NCBI GenBank assembly: GCA_964351395.1
Contig: CAYGOF010000001.1
Coordinates: 248,001 to 312,000, forward strand
Direction of reading: 5' to 3'
Length of the DNA stretch: 64,000 nucleotides
DNA from: Imperialibacter sp964351395
GTDB lineage: Bacteria > Bacteroidota > Bacteroidia > Cytophagales > Cyclobacteriaceae
Part shown: positions 8,836 through 16,740 of the stretch, piece by piece
Numbering within the stretch: position 1 is the first letter of the stretch
Layout of the letters: each line of letters starts with the position of its first letter
Made by a program: the position numbers and the translations under genes
The notes under the pieces: generated by a model
Told to the model about the DNA's origin: nothing
The model's database searches: none
The model's input: the letters and a program-made list of their open reading frames with translations, nothing else

Positions 8836-8908
8836 TGTTTAACTTTTTTAAGTATTTCTTCAACATTCTATTGCATATTGTTTAACCTTTTGTACTTTTG
8901 ATTAAACA
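8836..8908. promoter_or_regulatory. Three TGTTTAA half-sites around the sigma-factor promoter
   Basis: TGTTTAAC occurs at 8836-8843 and again at 8879-8886. Its inverted form TTAAACA is at 8902-8908. The last two form an inverted repeat that brackets the -7 element at 8893-8900, and the first two are 43 bp apart. The layout suits a MerR-type operator over the promoter. Binding is inferred. Confidence 0.45.
8870..8900 (+). promoter_or_regulatory. Promoter of the sigma factor/crt operon
   Basis: ATTG at 8870-8873 (near the TTTG -33 consensus), 19 bp, then TACTTTTG at 8893-8900 (exact TAnnTTTG). It ends 23 bp before the ATG at 8924. Confidence 0.7.
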
Positions 8909-8923
8909 AAATAATCGAGGGAT

Positions 8924-9436
8924 ATGACTGCTTTAGAATTCAATTATACTTTGAAAGAGATGTCCGGTTCATTGAAGCCCTTTGCGCTGAAGCTAACCAG
9001 AGACATGGAAGATGCGAACGACCTTATTCAGGAAACGATGCTTAAGGCATACAACAACAGAGAGAAATTCGCTGCTGGCACCAACCTTAAAGCATGGCTT
9101 TACACGATTATGAAAAACACCTTCATCACCAACTATCAGAGGATGGTGAGAAGAAATACTTTTATTGATACTACAGACAATCTGCACTACATCAACTCAT
9201 CTGACAGTGTAGTTCAAAATGGCGCTTATTCAAGTTTTACAATGAGTGACATTGACGAGGCACTTGATAGAGTGGATGACGTGTACAAAAACCCTTTTAT
9301 GATGTACTTTAGGGGTTTTAAATACCACGAAATAGCTGATAAACTTCAAATTCCTATTGGCACTGTTAAAAATCGTATTCACATTGCCCGTAAAGAATTA
9401 AAAGCTAAATTGGTTCCGTACGCCACTAGCTTATAA
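8924..9436 (+). CDS. ECF-type RNA polymerase sigma factor
   Basis: 170-residue sigma-70 family factor with only regions 2 and 4. Region 2 spans about 15-85 (FALKLTRDMEDANDLIQETM, then NLKAWLYTIMKNTFI), and the region 4 helix-turn-helix about 110-165 (GFKYHEIADKLQIPIGTVKN). It has no anti-sigma gene next to it. It is the first gene of the crt operon; the phytoene desaturase starts 2 bp after its stop. By analogy with Streptomyces LitS, which is controlled by the B12 photoreceptor LitR, it may drive light-induced carotenoid genes. That role is inferred from the gene order. Its own promoter has the vegetative TAnnTTTG form. Confidence 0.92.
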   Translation: MTALEFNYTLKEMSGSLKPFALKLTRDMEDANDLIQETMLKAYNNREKFAAGTNLKAWLYTIMKNTFITNYQRMVRRNTFIDTTDNLHYINSSDSVVQNGAYSSFTMSDIDEALDRVDDVYKNPFMMYFRGFKYHEIADKLQIPIGTVKNRIHIARKELKAKLVPYATSL

Positions 9437-9438
9437 CT

Positions 9439-10917
9439 ATGCCCAAATTAAATATCTGTGTCATTGGTTCTGGCTTTGCCGGCCTATCGGCCGCCACTTG
9501 CCTTGCAGATCAAGGGCACACGGTTACCCTATTGGAAAAAAATAGTGTAGTAGGTGGTCGGGCCAGAAAACTTGAAGCAGAGGGTTTTACCTTCGACATG
9601 GGACCTTCCTGGTACTGGATGCCGGATGTATTCGAGAGATACTTTGCCCTATTTGGGAAAAAACCCTCTGACTACTACCAACTGAAGAGACTAGACCCCT
9701 CTTACACAGTTGTCTTCGACAAATCGGATCACATGCAGGTGCCTGCATCAATGAATGAGCTGGAGGCACTATTTGAGTCATTTGAGAAAGGAGCAGGTAA
9801 GAAGCTTCAAGAGTTCCTAAAACAAGCTGCCTACAAGTATGAGGTCGGGATCAATGACCTCGTGTACAAACCAAGTCGTTCAATACTTGAGTTTGTTGAC
9901 CCCAGGCTATTGACAGGCTTGCTCAAAATGGACGTGTTTCAAAGCATGTATACCCACGTGCGTAAGTTTTTCTCCCATGAAAAACTTATCCGCCTAATGG
10001 AATTTCCGGTTTTGTTTTTAGGGGCAGTTCCGGAAAACACCCCTGCACTTTACAGCCTAATGAACTATGCTGATATGTCGCTAGGAACCTGGTACCCTGA
10101 AGGAGGTATGTACAAGGTAATAGACGCCATGATCAGCCTGGCCGAGGAGAAAGGTGTTAATATCCTCACGGAACACGAAGTTGAAAAAATAATTGTAAAA
10201 AACGGAAAGGTCGACACTGTACTCACAGCTAAGGGTGCATTCAAAGCGGATGTCGTAGTGGCTGGTGCCGATTATCATCACGTAGACCAACATCTTCTGG
10301 ACTACGAGTACAGAAATTATAGACCCAAGTATTGGGACAAACGAACGCTGGCTCCATCGAGCTTACTTTTCTATTTGGGACTAGATAAGAAATTAGAGAA
10401 CATAACACATCATATGCTTTTCTTTGATGAGGACTTCGGACCTCATGCTAAAGAAATTTATGAAACACCTGAGTGGCCAAGCAAGCCCTTGTTTTATCTC
10501 TCTGCCACCTCGGTGACTGACCCAACAGCAGCACCTGAAGGTTGCGAAAACCTCGTATTATTGATCCCAGTTGCGCCTGGGCTAAAAGATGACGAAATTA
10601 CGAGAGAGAAGTACTATAATATCATCATGGACAGGCTGGAACTACTCATTGGGCAGGAAGTAAGAAAGCATGTGGTGTACAAGAAAAGTTATGCTCACAA
10701 CGATTTCGCTGCCGATTACCATGCCTTTAAAGGCAATGCATACGGTTTGGCCAATACTTTGAAACAAACGGCTATTTTGAAGCCTTCGCTTAAAAATCGT
10801 CATGTCAAAAATTTATACTATACTGGCCAGTTAACAGTGCCTGGACCGGGAGTGCCTCCCACCCTAATTTCCGGACAAGTGGTGGCAAATGAGATTAAGA
10901 AAGATTATACCAGCTAA
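9439..10917 (+). CDS. crtI: Phytoene desaturase
   Basis: FAD-dependent desaturase that converts phytoene to lycopene or neurosporene by repeated dehydrogenation. The 492 residues match the family. The N-terminal dinucleotide-binding motif GSGFAGLSAA starts at residue 10, with the acidic end LLEKN at about 31-35 and GGRARK just after. The C-terminal CrtI signature is YYTGQLTVPGPGVPPTLISG near residues 459-478. The gene starts 2 bp after the sigma factor stop and is followed 10 bp later by crtB, so the genes are surely co-transcribed. A paralogous desaturase acting on another carotenoid (CrtD-like) is less likely, because this is the only desaturase in the cluster. Confidence 0.95.
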   Translation: MPKLNICVIGSGFAGLSAATCLADQGHTVTLLEKNSVVGGRARKLEAEGFTFDMGPSWYWMPDVFERYFALFGKKPSDYYQLKRLDPSYTVVFDKSDHMQVPASMNELEALFESFEKGAGKKLQEFLKQAAYKYEVGINDLVYKPSRSILEFVDPRLLTGLLKMDVFQSMYTHVRKFFSHEKLIRLMEFPVLFLGAVPENTPALYSLMNYADMSLGTWYPEGGMYKVIDAMISLAEEKGVNILTEHEVEKIIVKNGKVDTVLTAKGAFKADVVVAGADYHHVDQHLLDYEYRNYRPKYWDKRTLAPSSLLFYLGLDKKLENITHHMLFFDEDFGPHAKEIYETPEWPSKPLFYLSATSVTDPTAAPEGCENLVLLIPVAPGLKDDEITREKYYNIIMDRLELLIGQEVRKHVVYKKSYAHNDFAADYHAFKGNAYGLANTLKQTAILKPSLKNRHVKNLYYTGQLTVPGPGVPPTLISGQVVANEIKKDYTS

Positions 10918-10927
10918 TACCTACGTT

Positions 10928-11770
10928 ATGAATCATATTGAACTTTTTGACAGCACTGCGCTCAAAGTAAGTCAATTAGTAACTGAGAGATATAGCACCT
11001 CATTTACGCTTGGTATTAAGACACTTGACAAGAAGTTCAGAAGTCCTGTATTCGGCATATATGGTTTTGTTCGGTACGCTGATGAAATTGTTGACACATT
11101 TCATAACCATGATAAGAAGGCACTGCTAGACAAATTTACCAGTGATACCTATGATGCAATTCATGAAAAACTGAGCTTTAATCCAATCCTGCATGCTTTC
11201 CAATCAGTGGTGAATCAATACCATATTGAAAAGGAATTGATCGATGCTTTTCTTCATAGTATGGAGATGGACATAGATCAGCATGAGTACAATGAAGACG
11301 GCTATCAGGAATATATTTACGGATCAGCTGAAGTAGTAGGCCTGATGTGCCTTAGGGTTTTTTGCGAGGGAAATGATGCAGAATATCAATCACTCAAGGC
11401 ACCAGCCCGGCGATTAGGTGCTGCTTTTCAAAAGGTTAACTTTCTTCGAGACATAAAGAGTGATTTTAAAGAAAGAGGTAGAACCTACTTCCCTGGCGTG
11501 GATTTCGACAGTTTTTCACAGCAGTGTAAAAATCAGATAGAGGAAGACATTCAGCAAGACTTCGATGCTGCTTATGAAGGCATTAAAAGGCTTCCAAAGG
11601 GAGCCAGATTAGGAGTTTATCTTGCCTATATCTACTACCAAAGTCTTTTTACCAAAATCAAACGTCTACCTGTATCAAAAGTCATGACAGAAAGGGTAAG
11701 AATCCCGGATACAAAAAAATTCATGTTGCTTTGTCAAACTTACCTTAGGCACAGTTTCAACAGCCTCTAA
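10928..11770 (+). CDS. crtB: Phytoene synthase (squalene/phytoene synthase family)
   Basis: Condenses two geranylgeranyl diphosphates to phytoene. The 280-residue product shows the first Asp-rich motif DEIVD at 52-56 and the second region FLRDIKSDFKERGRTYFP, both of which bind Mg-diphosphate. YSTSF near residue 22 is the usual N-terminal motif. I chose the ATG at 10928 rather than an in-frame ATG at 10889. The latter would overlap the crtI end by 29 bp and add 13 residues not found in the family. The stop codon overlaps the next start (TAATG), which suggests translational coupling to the cyclase. Confidence 0.94.
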   Translation: MNHIELFDSTALKVSQLVTERYSTSFTLGIKTLDKKFRSPVFGIYGFVRYADEIVDTFHNHDKKALLDKFTSDTYDAIHEKLSFNPILHAFQSVVNQYHIEKELIDAFLHSMEMDIDQHEYNEDGYQEYIYGSAEVVGLMCLRVFCEGNDAEYQSLKAPARRLGAAFQKVNFLRDIKSDFKERGRTYFPGVDFDSFSQQCKNQIEEDIQQDFDAAYEGIKRLPKGARLGVYLAYIYYQSLFTKIKRLPVSKVMTERVRIPDTKKFMLLCQTYLRHSFNSL

Positions 11771-12483
11771 TGTCACTTTATCTTTGGCTCCATATTATTA
11801 CTGTTTCATTTCCTTTGATTCGTTCGTTCGAATCAAAAGTAGCCTATGCGAGTAGATGGAAAGCCTTATTCCCCGGGATATTGTTGACGGGAGTTTTCTT
11901 TATCATTTGGGATATCGCCTTTACAAGGGCAGGCGTTTGGGGGTTTAACCACGAATACCTATCAGGAATTTTCTTGTTCGATCTACCATTGGAAGAATGG
12001 TTATTCTTCGTAACCGTCCCTTTCGCCTCTATATTCATCTACGACGTAGTGATCTATTTCGATAAGAAAAGCCGATTAAACTTCAAAGCAAATAGCTTGG
12101 CACTTGGCTTAGGGGTTCTTCTTCTGATTTTGGCTTTCGCCAACTATGGGAGAAGTTATACCTTCTACAATTTCCTTTTTGCAGGCATGCTACTTCTGGC
12201 ACACGGGACTTTGATAAAATCACTCTATCTGGGCCATTTCTTTATTGCCTACCTTATTCATCTCGTTCCCTTCCTGCTAGTGAATGGAGTGCTTACTGGA
12301 GGCATGACAGAAGAACCAGTAGTTTGGTACAACAATGACGAAAACCTTGGCATTCGCATTTGGACAATTCCTGTGGAAGATACCATCTATGCATTGCTGC
12401 TATTGTTAATGAATATCACCTATTATGAAATGTTTAAATCTCGGTTTGGACTAAAACATAATCCACAATTACTGGTTAAATAA
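11770..12483 (+). CDS. Lycopene cyclase, fused CrtYc-CrtYd type
   Basis: 237-residue membrane protein with about 6-7 hydrophobic helices. It consists of two copies of the lycopene cyclase domain. Each carries the PxE(E/D) motif that marks this family: PLEE at 73-76 and PVED at 201-204. This is the heterodimeric actinobacterial CrtYc/CrtYd type (also found in archaea and in fungal CarRA), here as one chain, and unrelated to FAD-dependent CrtY. It cyclises the ends of lycopene, giving beta-carotene if both ends react. It starts inside the crtB stop codon (1-base overlap) and ends 3 bp before ispH. Confidence 0.9.
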   Translation: MSLYLWLHIITVSFPLIRSFESKVAYASRWKALFPGILLTGVFFIIWDIAFTRAGVWGFNHEYLSGIFLFDLPLEEWLFFVTVPFASIFIYDVVIYFDKKSRLNFKANSLALGLGVLLLILAFANYGRSYTFYNFLFAGMLLLAHGTLIKSLYLGHFFIAYLIHLVPFLLVNGVLTGGMTEEPVVWYNNDENLGIRIWTIPVEDTIYALLLLLMNITYYEMFKSRFGLKHNPQLLVK

Positions 12484-12486
12484 AGT

Positions 12487-13332
12487 ATGTTAAACCTACG
12501 TGTCAATATTGACCCACATTCTGGCTTTTGCTTTGGAGTAGTGTACGCTATAGAAATGGCGGAAGACATTCTGGACGAAGAAGGGCGACTGTTTTGCCTT
12601 GGCGATATTGTGCACAACGATGAAGAAGTAAAAAGGCTCGAGAACAAAGGCCTCAAAATCATCGACCATACTGAGCTTAGAGAAATCAAGGATGCGAAAG
12701 TCCTGATCAGAGCGCATGGTGAGCCTCCATCTACCTATTCGTTAGCGCTTGAGAACAACCTGGAGCTCATTGATGCCTCATGTCCTGTGGTACTTAAGCT
12801 TCAGAATAGGATCAAAAACTCCTTCGATAAACGAGAAACCATCTACATATACGGGAAACCCGGACATGCTGAAGTTGTTGGTTTGCTTGGGCAAACAAAT
12901 AATGAAGCGGTAGTTTTTCAAGACATCGCCGAGCTCGATGTAGCTACACTGCCAAGGGAGCTGACACTATACAGTCAAACCACCAAGAGCACTGACAAGT
13001 TTTACGAAATTACCCGAATGCTGACTGAAGCTGGCATAAAGGTCAATCCAAATGATACCATTTGCCGTCAAGTGTCAAACCGAGACAAAGAACTAAGAGA
13101 CTTTGCCAGGCACTTTGATAAGGTCATTTTTGTTTCAGGTACGAAGTCGTCGAACGGAAAGGTTTTGTATCATGTGTGTAAGAATACCAATCCCGACACT
13201 CATTTTATTAGCAATGCCACTGAGTTGGATAAAGAGTGGTTTAAACCTGGAGATACCGTAGGGATTTGCGGAGCCACCTCTACTCCTATGTGGCTTATGG
13301 AGTCAGTTAGAGACGAATTACTGACCTATTGA
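12487..13332 (+). CDS. ispH: 4-hydroxy-3-methylbut-2-enyl diphosphate reductase
   Basis: Last enzyme of the MEP pathway; reduces HMBPP to IPP and DMAPP with a 4Fe-4S cluster. The three cluster cysteines are C15 (HSGFCFGV), C99 (DASCPVV) and C193 (TICRQVSNRD). The 281-residue length and the SGTKSSNGKVLYHVC and CGATSTPMWL motifs near the C-terminus are typical. Its place between the cyclase and the hydroxylase suggests that precursor supply is induced together with pigment synthesis. I see no second copy in the window, so this may be the housekeeping enzyme as well. Confidence 0.95.
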   Translation: MLNLRVNIDPHSGFCFGVVYAIEMAEDILDEEGRLFCLGDIVHNDEEVKRLENKGLKIIDHTELREIKDAKVLIRAHGEPPSTYSLALENNLELIDASCPVVLKLQNRIKNSFDKRETIYIYGKPGHAEVVGLLGQTNNEAVVFQDIAELDVATLPRELTLYSQTTKSTDKFYEITRMLTEAGIKVNPNDTICRQVSNRDKELRDFARHFDKVIFVSGTKSSNGKVLYHVCKNTNPDTHFISNATELDKEWFKPGDTVGICGATSTPMWLMESVRDELLTY

Positions 13333-13333
13333 T

Positions 13334-13341
13334 TATCTTTG
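13334..13341 (+). promoter_or_regulatory. Possible internal -7 element (TATCTTTG) for crtZ
   Basis: TATCTTTG fits TAnnTTTG and lies in the 25-bp gap between ispH and crtZ, 16 bp before the ATG. No -33 box is clear. It might let crtZ be transcribed on its own. Confidence 0.3.
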
Positions 13342-13357
13342 TTTTGAAATTCTTAAA

Positions 13358-13825
13358 ATGAACTGGTTATTCTACTCATTTCTTGTCGTTGGCACCTTCT
13401 TTTTTATGGAAGCTGTCGCATGGTTTACCCACAAGTACGTCATGCACGGTATCCTATGGACCTGGCACCGCTCTCACCACAAGGTGCACGACCATACACT
13501 TGAGAGAAACGATCTTTTTGCACTGGTGTTTAGTATTCCATCGATTGCTTGTATTGTTGTAGGTTCCGAATTTCCTGCTATCCGTTGGTTGATGTTTGTC
13601 GGCTTTGGCATTCTCGCATATGGTCTATTCTACTTTATTTTTCATGACATCATCGTTCATCGCCGTATAAAAATAAACTATAAGGCGAAAAGCAGATACA
13701 TGAAGCGCATCATGAATGCACATTACATTCATCACGAAGTGCATTCGAAAGAAGGAGCACGTGCATTTGGATTTTTGTATGCGCCGAAGAAATATGAAAA
13801 AGAGACTGAAAAAGTCTCATCCTAA
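13358..13825 (+). CDS. crtZ: Beta-carotene hydroxylase (fatty acid hydroxylase superfamily)
   Basis: 155-residue membrane-bound non-haem di-iron hydroxylase. Four histidine clusters typical of CrtZ are seen: HKYVMHG (about 23-29), HRSHHKVHDH (about 36-45), HDIIVHRR and HYIHHEVH. Hydrophobic stretches span about residues 3-20 and 52-100. It would convert beta-carotene to cryptoxanthin and zeaxanthin. It is the last gene of the operon; no ketolase (CrtW) or glycosyltransferase is seen nearby, so a zeaxanthin-like product is the simplest prediction. The start MNWLFYSFLVVGTFF matches the family. Confidence 0.92.
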   Translation: MNWLFYSFLVVGTFFFMEAVAWFTHKYVMHGILWTWHRSHHKVHDHTLERNDLFALVFSIPSIACIVVGSEFPAIRWLMFVGFGILAYGLFYFIFHDIIVHRRIKINYKAKSRYMKRIMNAHYIHHEVHSKEGARAFGFLYAPKKYEKETEKVSS

Positions 13826-13963
13826 GCTTCGTCAACTAAGTAGTGGTATTCTTCAATGGAACAAAGGCAGGCAGACTATTACCATCGTCTACATTCTGAC
13901 TTCCTTTCCCGGCTATAAATTTGCCAGGTAGCCGATCAATTCATATTCCAATCGAACGCTGCC

Positions 13964-14002
13964 AAAAAAATGATCTGACCACCCTTTCAGGCAACCAGAT
14001 CA
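13964..14002 (-). terminator. Terminator downstream of the dipeptidase gene
   Basis: On the minus strand, TGATCTG pairs with CAGATCA and the stem continues through wobble pairs, followed by a run of seven T (plus-strand A-run at 13964-13970). Confidence 0.65.
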
Positions 14003-14041
14003 AATGATAATCCTTTGAGTTAAATTAGAGCAGGCTTCCTT

Positions 14042-15301
14042 TTATGCGCCTTTCAGTTCCTTCGATTTTTCGAGGGTAGCATTCCAAACCCTAAATACGT
14101 TCTGATAGCAGATTTTCGCAATATCCTCTTCAGTGTATCCTCTCTTAAGAAGCACATAAATCAGGTTAGGAAATTCAGATACGTCTTTAAGGCCAGTTGG
14201 CAGTGAGTCTCCAACTCCATCATAGTCTGAGCCAAGCCCAACATGATCAATACCTGCTATTTCTACTACGTGGTCAATATGATCAGCCACCACCTCAACT
14301 GTAGCGAACACGTTGATGGCGGAATCTGCTATATATTGCTTCATGTACAACTGAGCAGCAGAATCACGGCGACTTAAGCCATTTTCAGCGAGCCAATTCG
14401 TCATATGCGTTCGCACTTTCTCACTTTGCTCCCTTACTTCACCAGATAAAAAGCTGGATCCAAAATTAATTTGAATTACTCCGCCATTTTCAGCTAGTTT
14501 TCTGATCATATCGTCCGACATGTTGCGCTCAAACCCTGGCGTATAAAACCTGCATGAAGAGTGCGAAGCAATGGCTGGCACTTCAGTAATTGCCATTACA
14601 TCGTAAAATGTACTATCTGACACATGGGAAATGTCCACCATGATGCCCTGCTTATTCATTTCCTTTACTACCTCTTCTCCAAATGGGCTTAAGCCGTTCC
14701 AGGTATATGTTGTATCATAGCTGGAATCACAAATCTGATTGTCTTTCCCATGGGTCAAGGTGATATAATTGATTCCCTTTTCTGCGAAATACGCCACATT
14801 TGCGAGGTCGTTCATCAAAGGAGCACCATTCTCCATGCCCATGGGTAGCGACACCAGACCTGCCCTAAAGTTTTCTTCGACAGCTTGTGGGGTTTTAGCC
14901 AAAGCAAATTTATCCGGATAGGTAGTAGTTAATTTTTCAACTAAACCTATCAGAGAATCTGCCAGATTCTTGGCCTCTTGTGTTACGCCATAACTTGAAG
15001 GTATATAAATTGACATCATGGGGGCATCAAGGCCGCCTTCCTTCGCTCTCACGAAATCGAAATTGCCGTCTGGTGTGCGAACAGACACATCCATGATCTC
15101 CTTTTTTAGCATGAAGCCCGCGACTTTCATTCGATAGGGCAAATCCACATGGCCGTCGCTAATTATATATTTGTGTGCCAGCGTATCTGCATAAGCTCTC
15201 AATTCGTCGTCCGACATAGCTGACACTTCCTTTTTCTCATCTTTTGGCGTGCTGCAAGCAGCCAAGACACCAATCAATAGGCAGTAAAATAGTTTTTTCA
15301 T
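14042..15301 (-). CDS. Membrane dipeptidase (M19/renal dipeptidase family), lipoprotein
   Basis: Zinc dipeptidase that hydrolyses dipeptides, in bacteria often with D-residues. The 419-residue product has a good lipoprotein signal: MKKLFYCLLIGVLAAC with C at 16 (LAAC). The zinc motif DGHVDLPYR is near residues 49-57, then VDISHVSDSTFYDV, IASHSSC and the C-terminal GSDYDGV are as in M19 enzymes. It points away from the cytochrome-b5/kinase/murQ operon. Location at the cell surface or periplasm fits a role in peptide or peptidoglycan fragment use; the substrate is unknown. Confidence 0.92.
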   Translation of the reverse strand: MKKLFYCLLIGVLAACSTPKDEKKEVSAMSDDELRAYADTLAHKYIISDGHVDLPYRMKVAGFMLKKEIMDVSVRTPDGNFDFVRAKEGGLDAPMMSIYIPSSYGVTQEAKNLADSLIGLVEKLTTTYPDKFALAKTPQAVEENFRAGLVSLPMGMENGAPLMNDLANVAYFAEKGINYITLTHGKDNQICDSSYDTTYTWNGLSPFGEEVVKEMNKQGIMVDISHVSDSTFYDVMAITEVPAIASHSSCRFYTPGFERNMSDDMIRKLAENGGVIQINFGSSFLSGEVREQSEKVRTHMTNWLAENGLSRRDSAAQLYMKQYIADSAINVFATVEVVADHIDHVVEIAGIDHVGLGSDYDGVGDSLPTGLKDVSEFPNLIYVLLKRGYTEEDIAKICYQNVFRVWNATLEKSKELKGA

Positions 15302-15592
15302 TGTTTGAGGTTTAATAGAAACCTGAAATTAAATGCAATTGCTAAGGAAACCAATAATATGTTATCAACATTCTATATAAATACACCAACTAGCCTTCAC
15401 TTCTTCAATAAAGCCATCAATTAGTTAACAAAAATTCAATGATGTTTTTCTGTATTCAAGCAATGCTCCTCCGTAGGATTCGTTACCAAACGCAAATGAA
15501 TCTTCGAGTTCAATCACATTATCTCTATATTTGGCCACTACTCAGTGGTAAGAAACTTCTTTCGAGCCTCCGATAAAACCCCCTGTAAACGA
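15302..15592. other. Intergenic region without a recognised gene
   Basis: About 290 bp between two divergent genes (309 bp including the adjoining palindrome). It is AT-rich in its left half. I see no open frame with coding character, no RNA gene and no clear TAnnTTTG promoter. It must hold the promoters of both flanking genes. Confidence 0.5.
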
Positions 15593-15610
15593 ATTGTGTG
15601 CGCACACAAT
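15593..15610. promoter_or_regulatory. 18-bp perfect palindrome abutting a start codon
   Basis: The half ATTGTGTGC (15593-15601) is followed directly by its exact reverse complement (15602-15610), and the ATG starts at 15611. It could be an operator or, as RNA, a hairpin covering the ribosome entry site. Confidence 0.5.
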
Positions 15611-15877
15611 ATGGAGAATTCAAATTTATTGCCGATATTTACCAGCAATCAACTGGCCCTTAGAAATGGGCAGGACCGGGACGAGGTTTGGGTGGCTTAC
15701 AAAGGATTGATTTATGATGTGAGTTTATCCCGGCTTTGGAAAAGAGGAATGCACTATGAGCATTGGGCTGGGCAAGACCTGACCGATGAGTTACCTGATG
15801 CTCCTCATACCGATTCAGTTTTTGAAAAATTTAAATGCATCGGACGTTTGGCCGGGCAAGAAAACACCCTACAATAA
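15611..15877 (+). CDS. Cytochrome b5-like haem/steroid-binding domain protein
   Basis: 88-residue small protein made of a single cytochrome b5-like domain of the short soluble kind. It has the pattern TSNQLALRNGQDRDEVWVAY, then GLIYDVSLSRLW, then HWAGQDLTDELPDAPH. The two histidines flanking AGQDLTDELPDAP are candidate haem contacts; in this short class haem binding is not always shown. I chose the ATG at 15611. An upstream in-frame start at 15545 would run through the palindrome and add residues foreign to the family. Its stop codon overlaps the kinase start (TAATG), so both are translated together. Confidence 0.75.
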   Translation: MENSNLLPIFTSNQLALRNGQDRDEVWVAYKGLIYDVSLSRLWKRGMHYEHWAGQDLTDELPDAPHTDSVFEKFKCIGRLAGQENTLQ

Positions 15878-16740
15878 TGATTCTAATTGCAGACAGTGGA
15901 GCTACAAAAATAGAATGGCGACTAATCGCTGAGAACGGCCAGGTCAAACAAGCCAGCTCTGAAGGATACAACCCCTATGTGCAGGAAGACGATGACCTGC
16001 GAAAGGGAGTGGAAGAGCATATTCTACCAATAGTAGCTGGCCATACCATCAAAGAGCTGGCCTTCTATGGCGCTGGATGTGGTAGCCCAGAAAAAAACAC
16101 CAAAGTATCAGCGGTACTTGCGCCTTACTTTCCCGAGGCCATCATCGAAGTAAATAACGACTTACTTGCCGCAGCAAGAGCTCTTTGTGGCACCGAGCCA
16201 GGCATTGCTTGTATTTTGGGCACTGGTTCTAATTCGTGCTTTTATGATGGAACCAAGGCTAGTGCCAAAGTACCTTCTCTTGGCTACGTACTTGGCGACG
16301 AAGGAAGTGGTGCTAACATGGGCAAAAAATTGCTGACGGCGGCCGTACGCAACCGACTACCCACTTCCCTGCAAGAGGCTTTCAATAAACGATTCGGATT
16401 GAAGGAAGATGACGTGCTTGAGAATGTATACAAACAAAAACACCCATCGCGCTTTCTTGCCAGTTTTATGAAGTTTTTGATGCAGCACATCAAGGAACCC
16501 TACGTTTATGCCTTGATCTACGATTCTTTTACAGAGTTTTTCACGGAGATCGTCAAATCCTATAAAGACTATGATAAGTATCCCGTTCACTTCACGGGTT
16601 CTGTGGCATTCTATTATGGCAATATTCTTCGCCAGGTCGCCAGCGATCAGGGAGTGACCGTTAAAAATATAATTGAAGGCCCAATCGCCGGGCTTACACT
16701 TTATCATCAACAAAAAACCTTCGGACCAGGCAAAGTATGA
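15877..16740 (+). CDS. N-acetylglucosamine/N-acetylmuramate kinase-like protein (BadF/BadG ATPase family)
   Basis: 287-residue ASKHA-fold sugar kinase. The phosphate-1 loop is ILIADSGATKIEW at the N-terminus, phosphate-2 is GTGSNSCFYDG in the middle, and GYVLGDEGSGANMGK is the signature of the N-acetylglucosamine kinase branch. Family members phosphorylate GlcNAc, MurNAc or glucosamine. The overlap with murQ (ATGA) makes a role in peptidoglycan amino-sugar recovery likely, possibly MurNAc phosphorylation to feed MurQ. I chose the ATG at 15877 because the ORF upstream of it belongs to the cytochrome-b5-like gene in another frame. Confidence 0.87.
   Translation: MILIADSGATKIEWRLIAENGQVKQASSEGYNPYVQEDDDLRKGVEEHILPIVAGHTIKELAFYGAGCGSPEKNTKVSAVLAPYFPEAIIEVNNDLLAAARALCGTEPGIACILGTGSNSCFYDGTKASAKVPSLGYVLGDEGSGANMGKKLLTAAVRNRLPTSLQEAFNKRFGLKEDDVLENVYKQKHPSRFLASFMKFLMQHIKEPYVYALIYDSFTEFFTEIVKSYKDYDKYPVHFTGSVAFYYGNILRQVASDQGVTVKNIIEGPIAGLTLYHQQKTFGPGKV

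Noticed and set aside
13716..13931. Open frame overlapping the end of crtZ
   Set aside because: It overlaps crtZ in another frame for half its length and has no family; its tail is in non-coding sequence.
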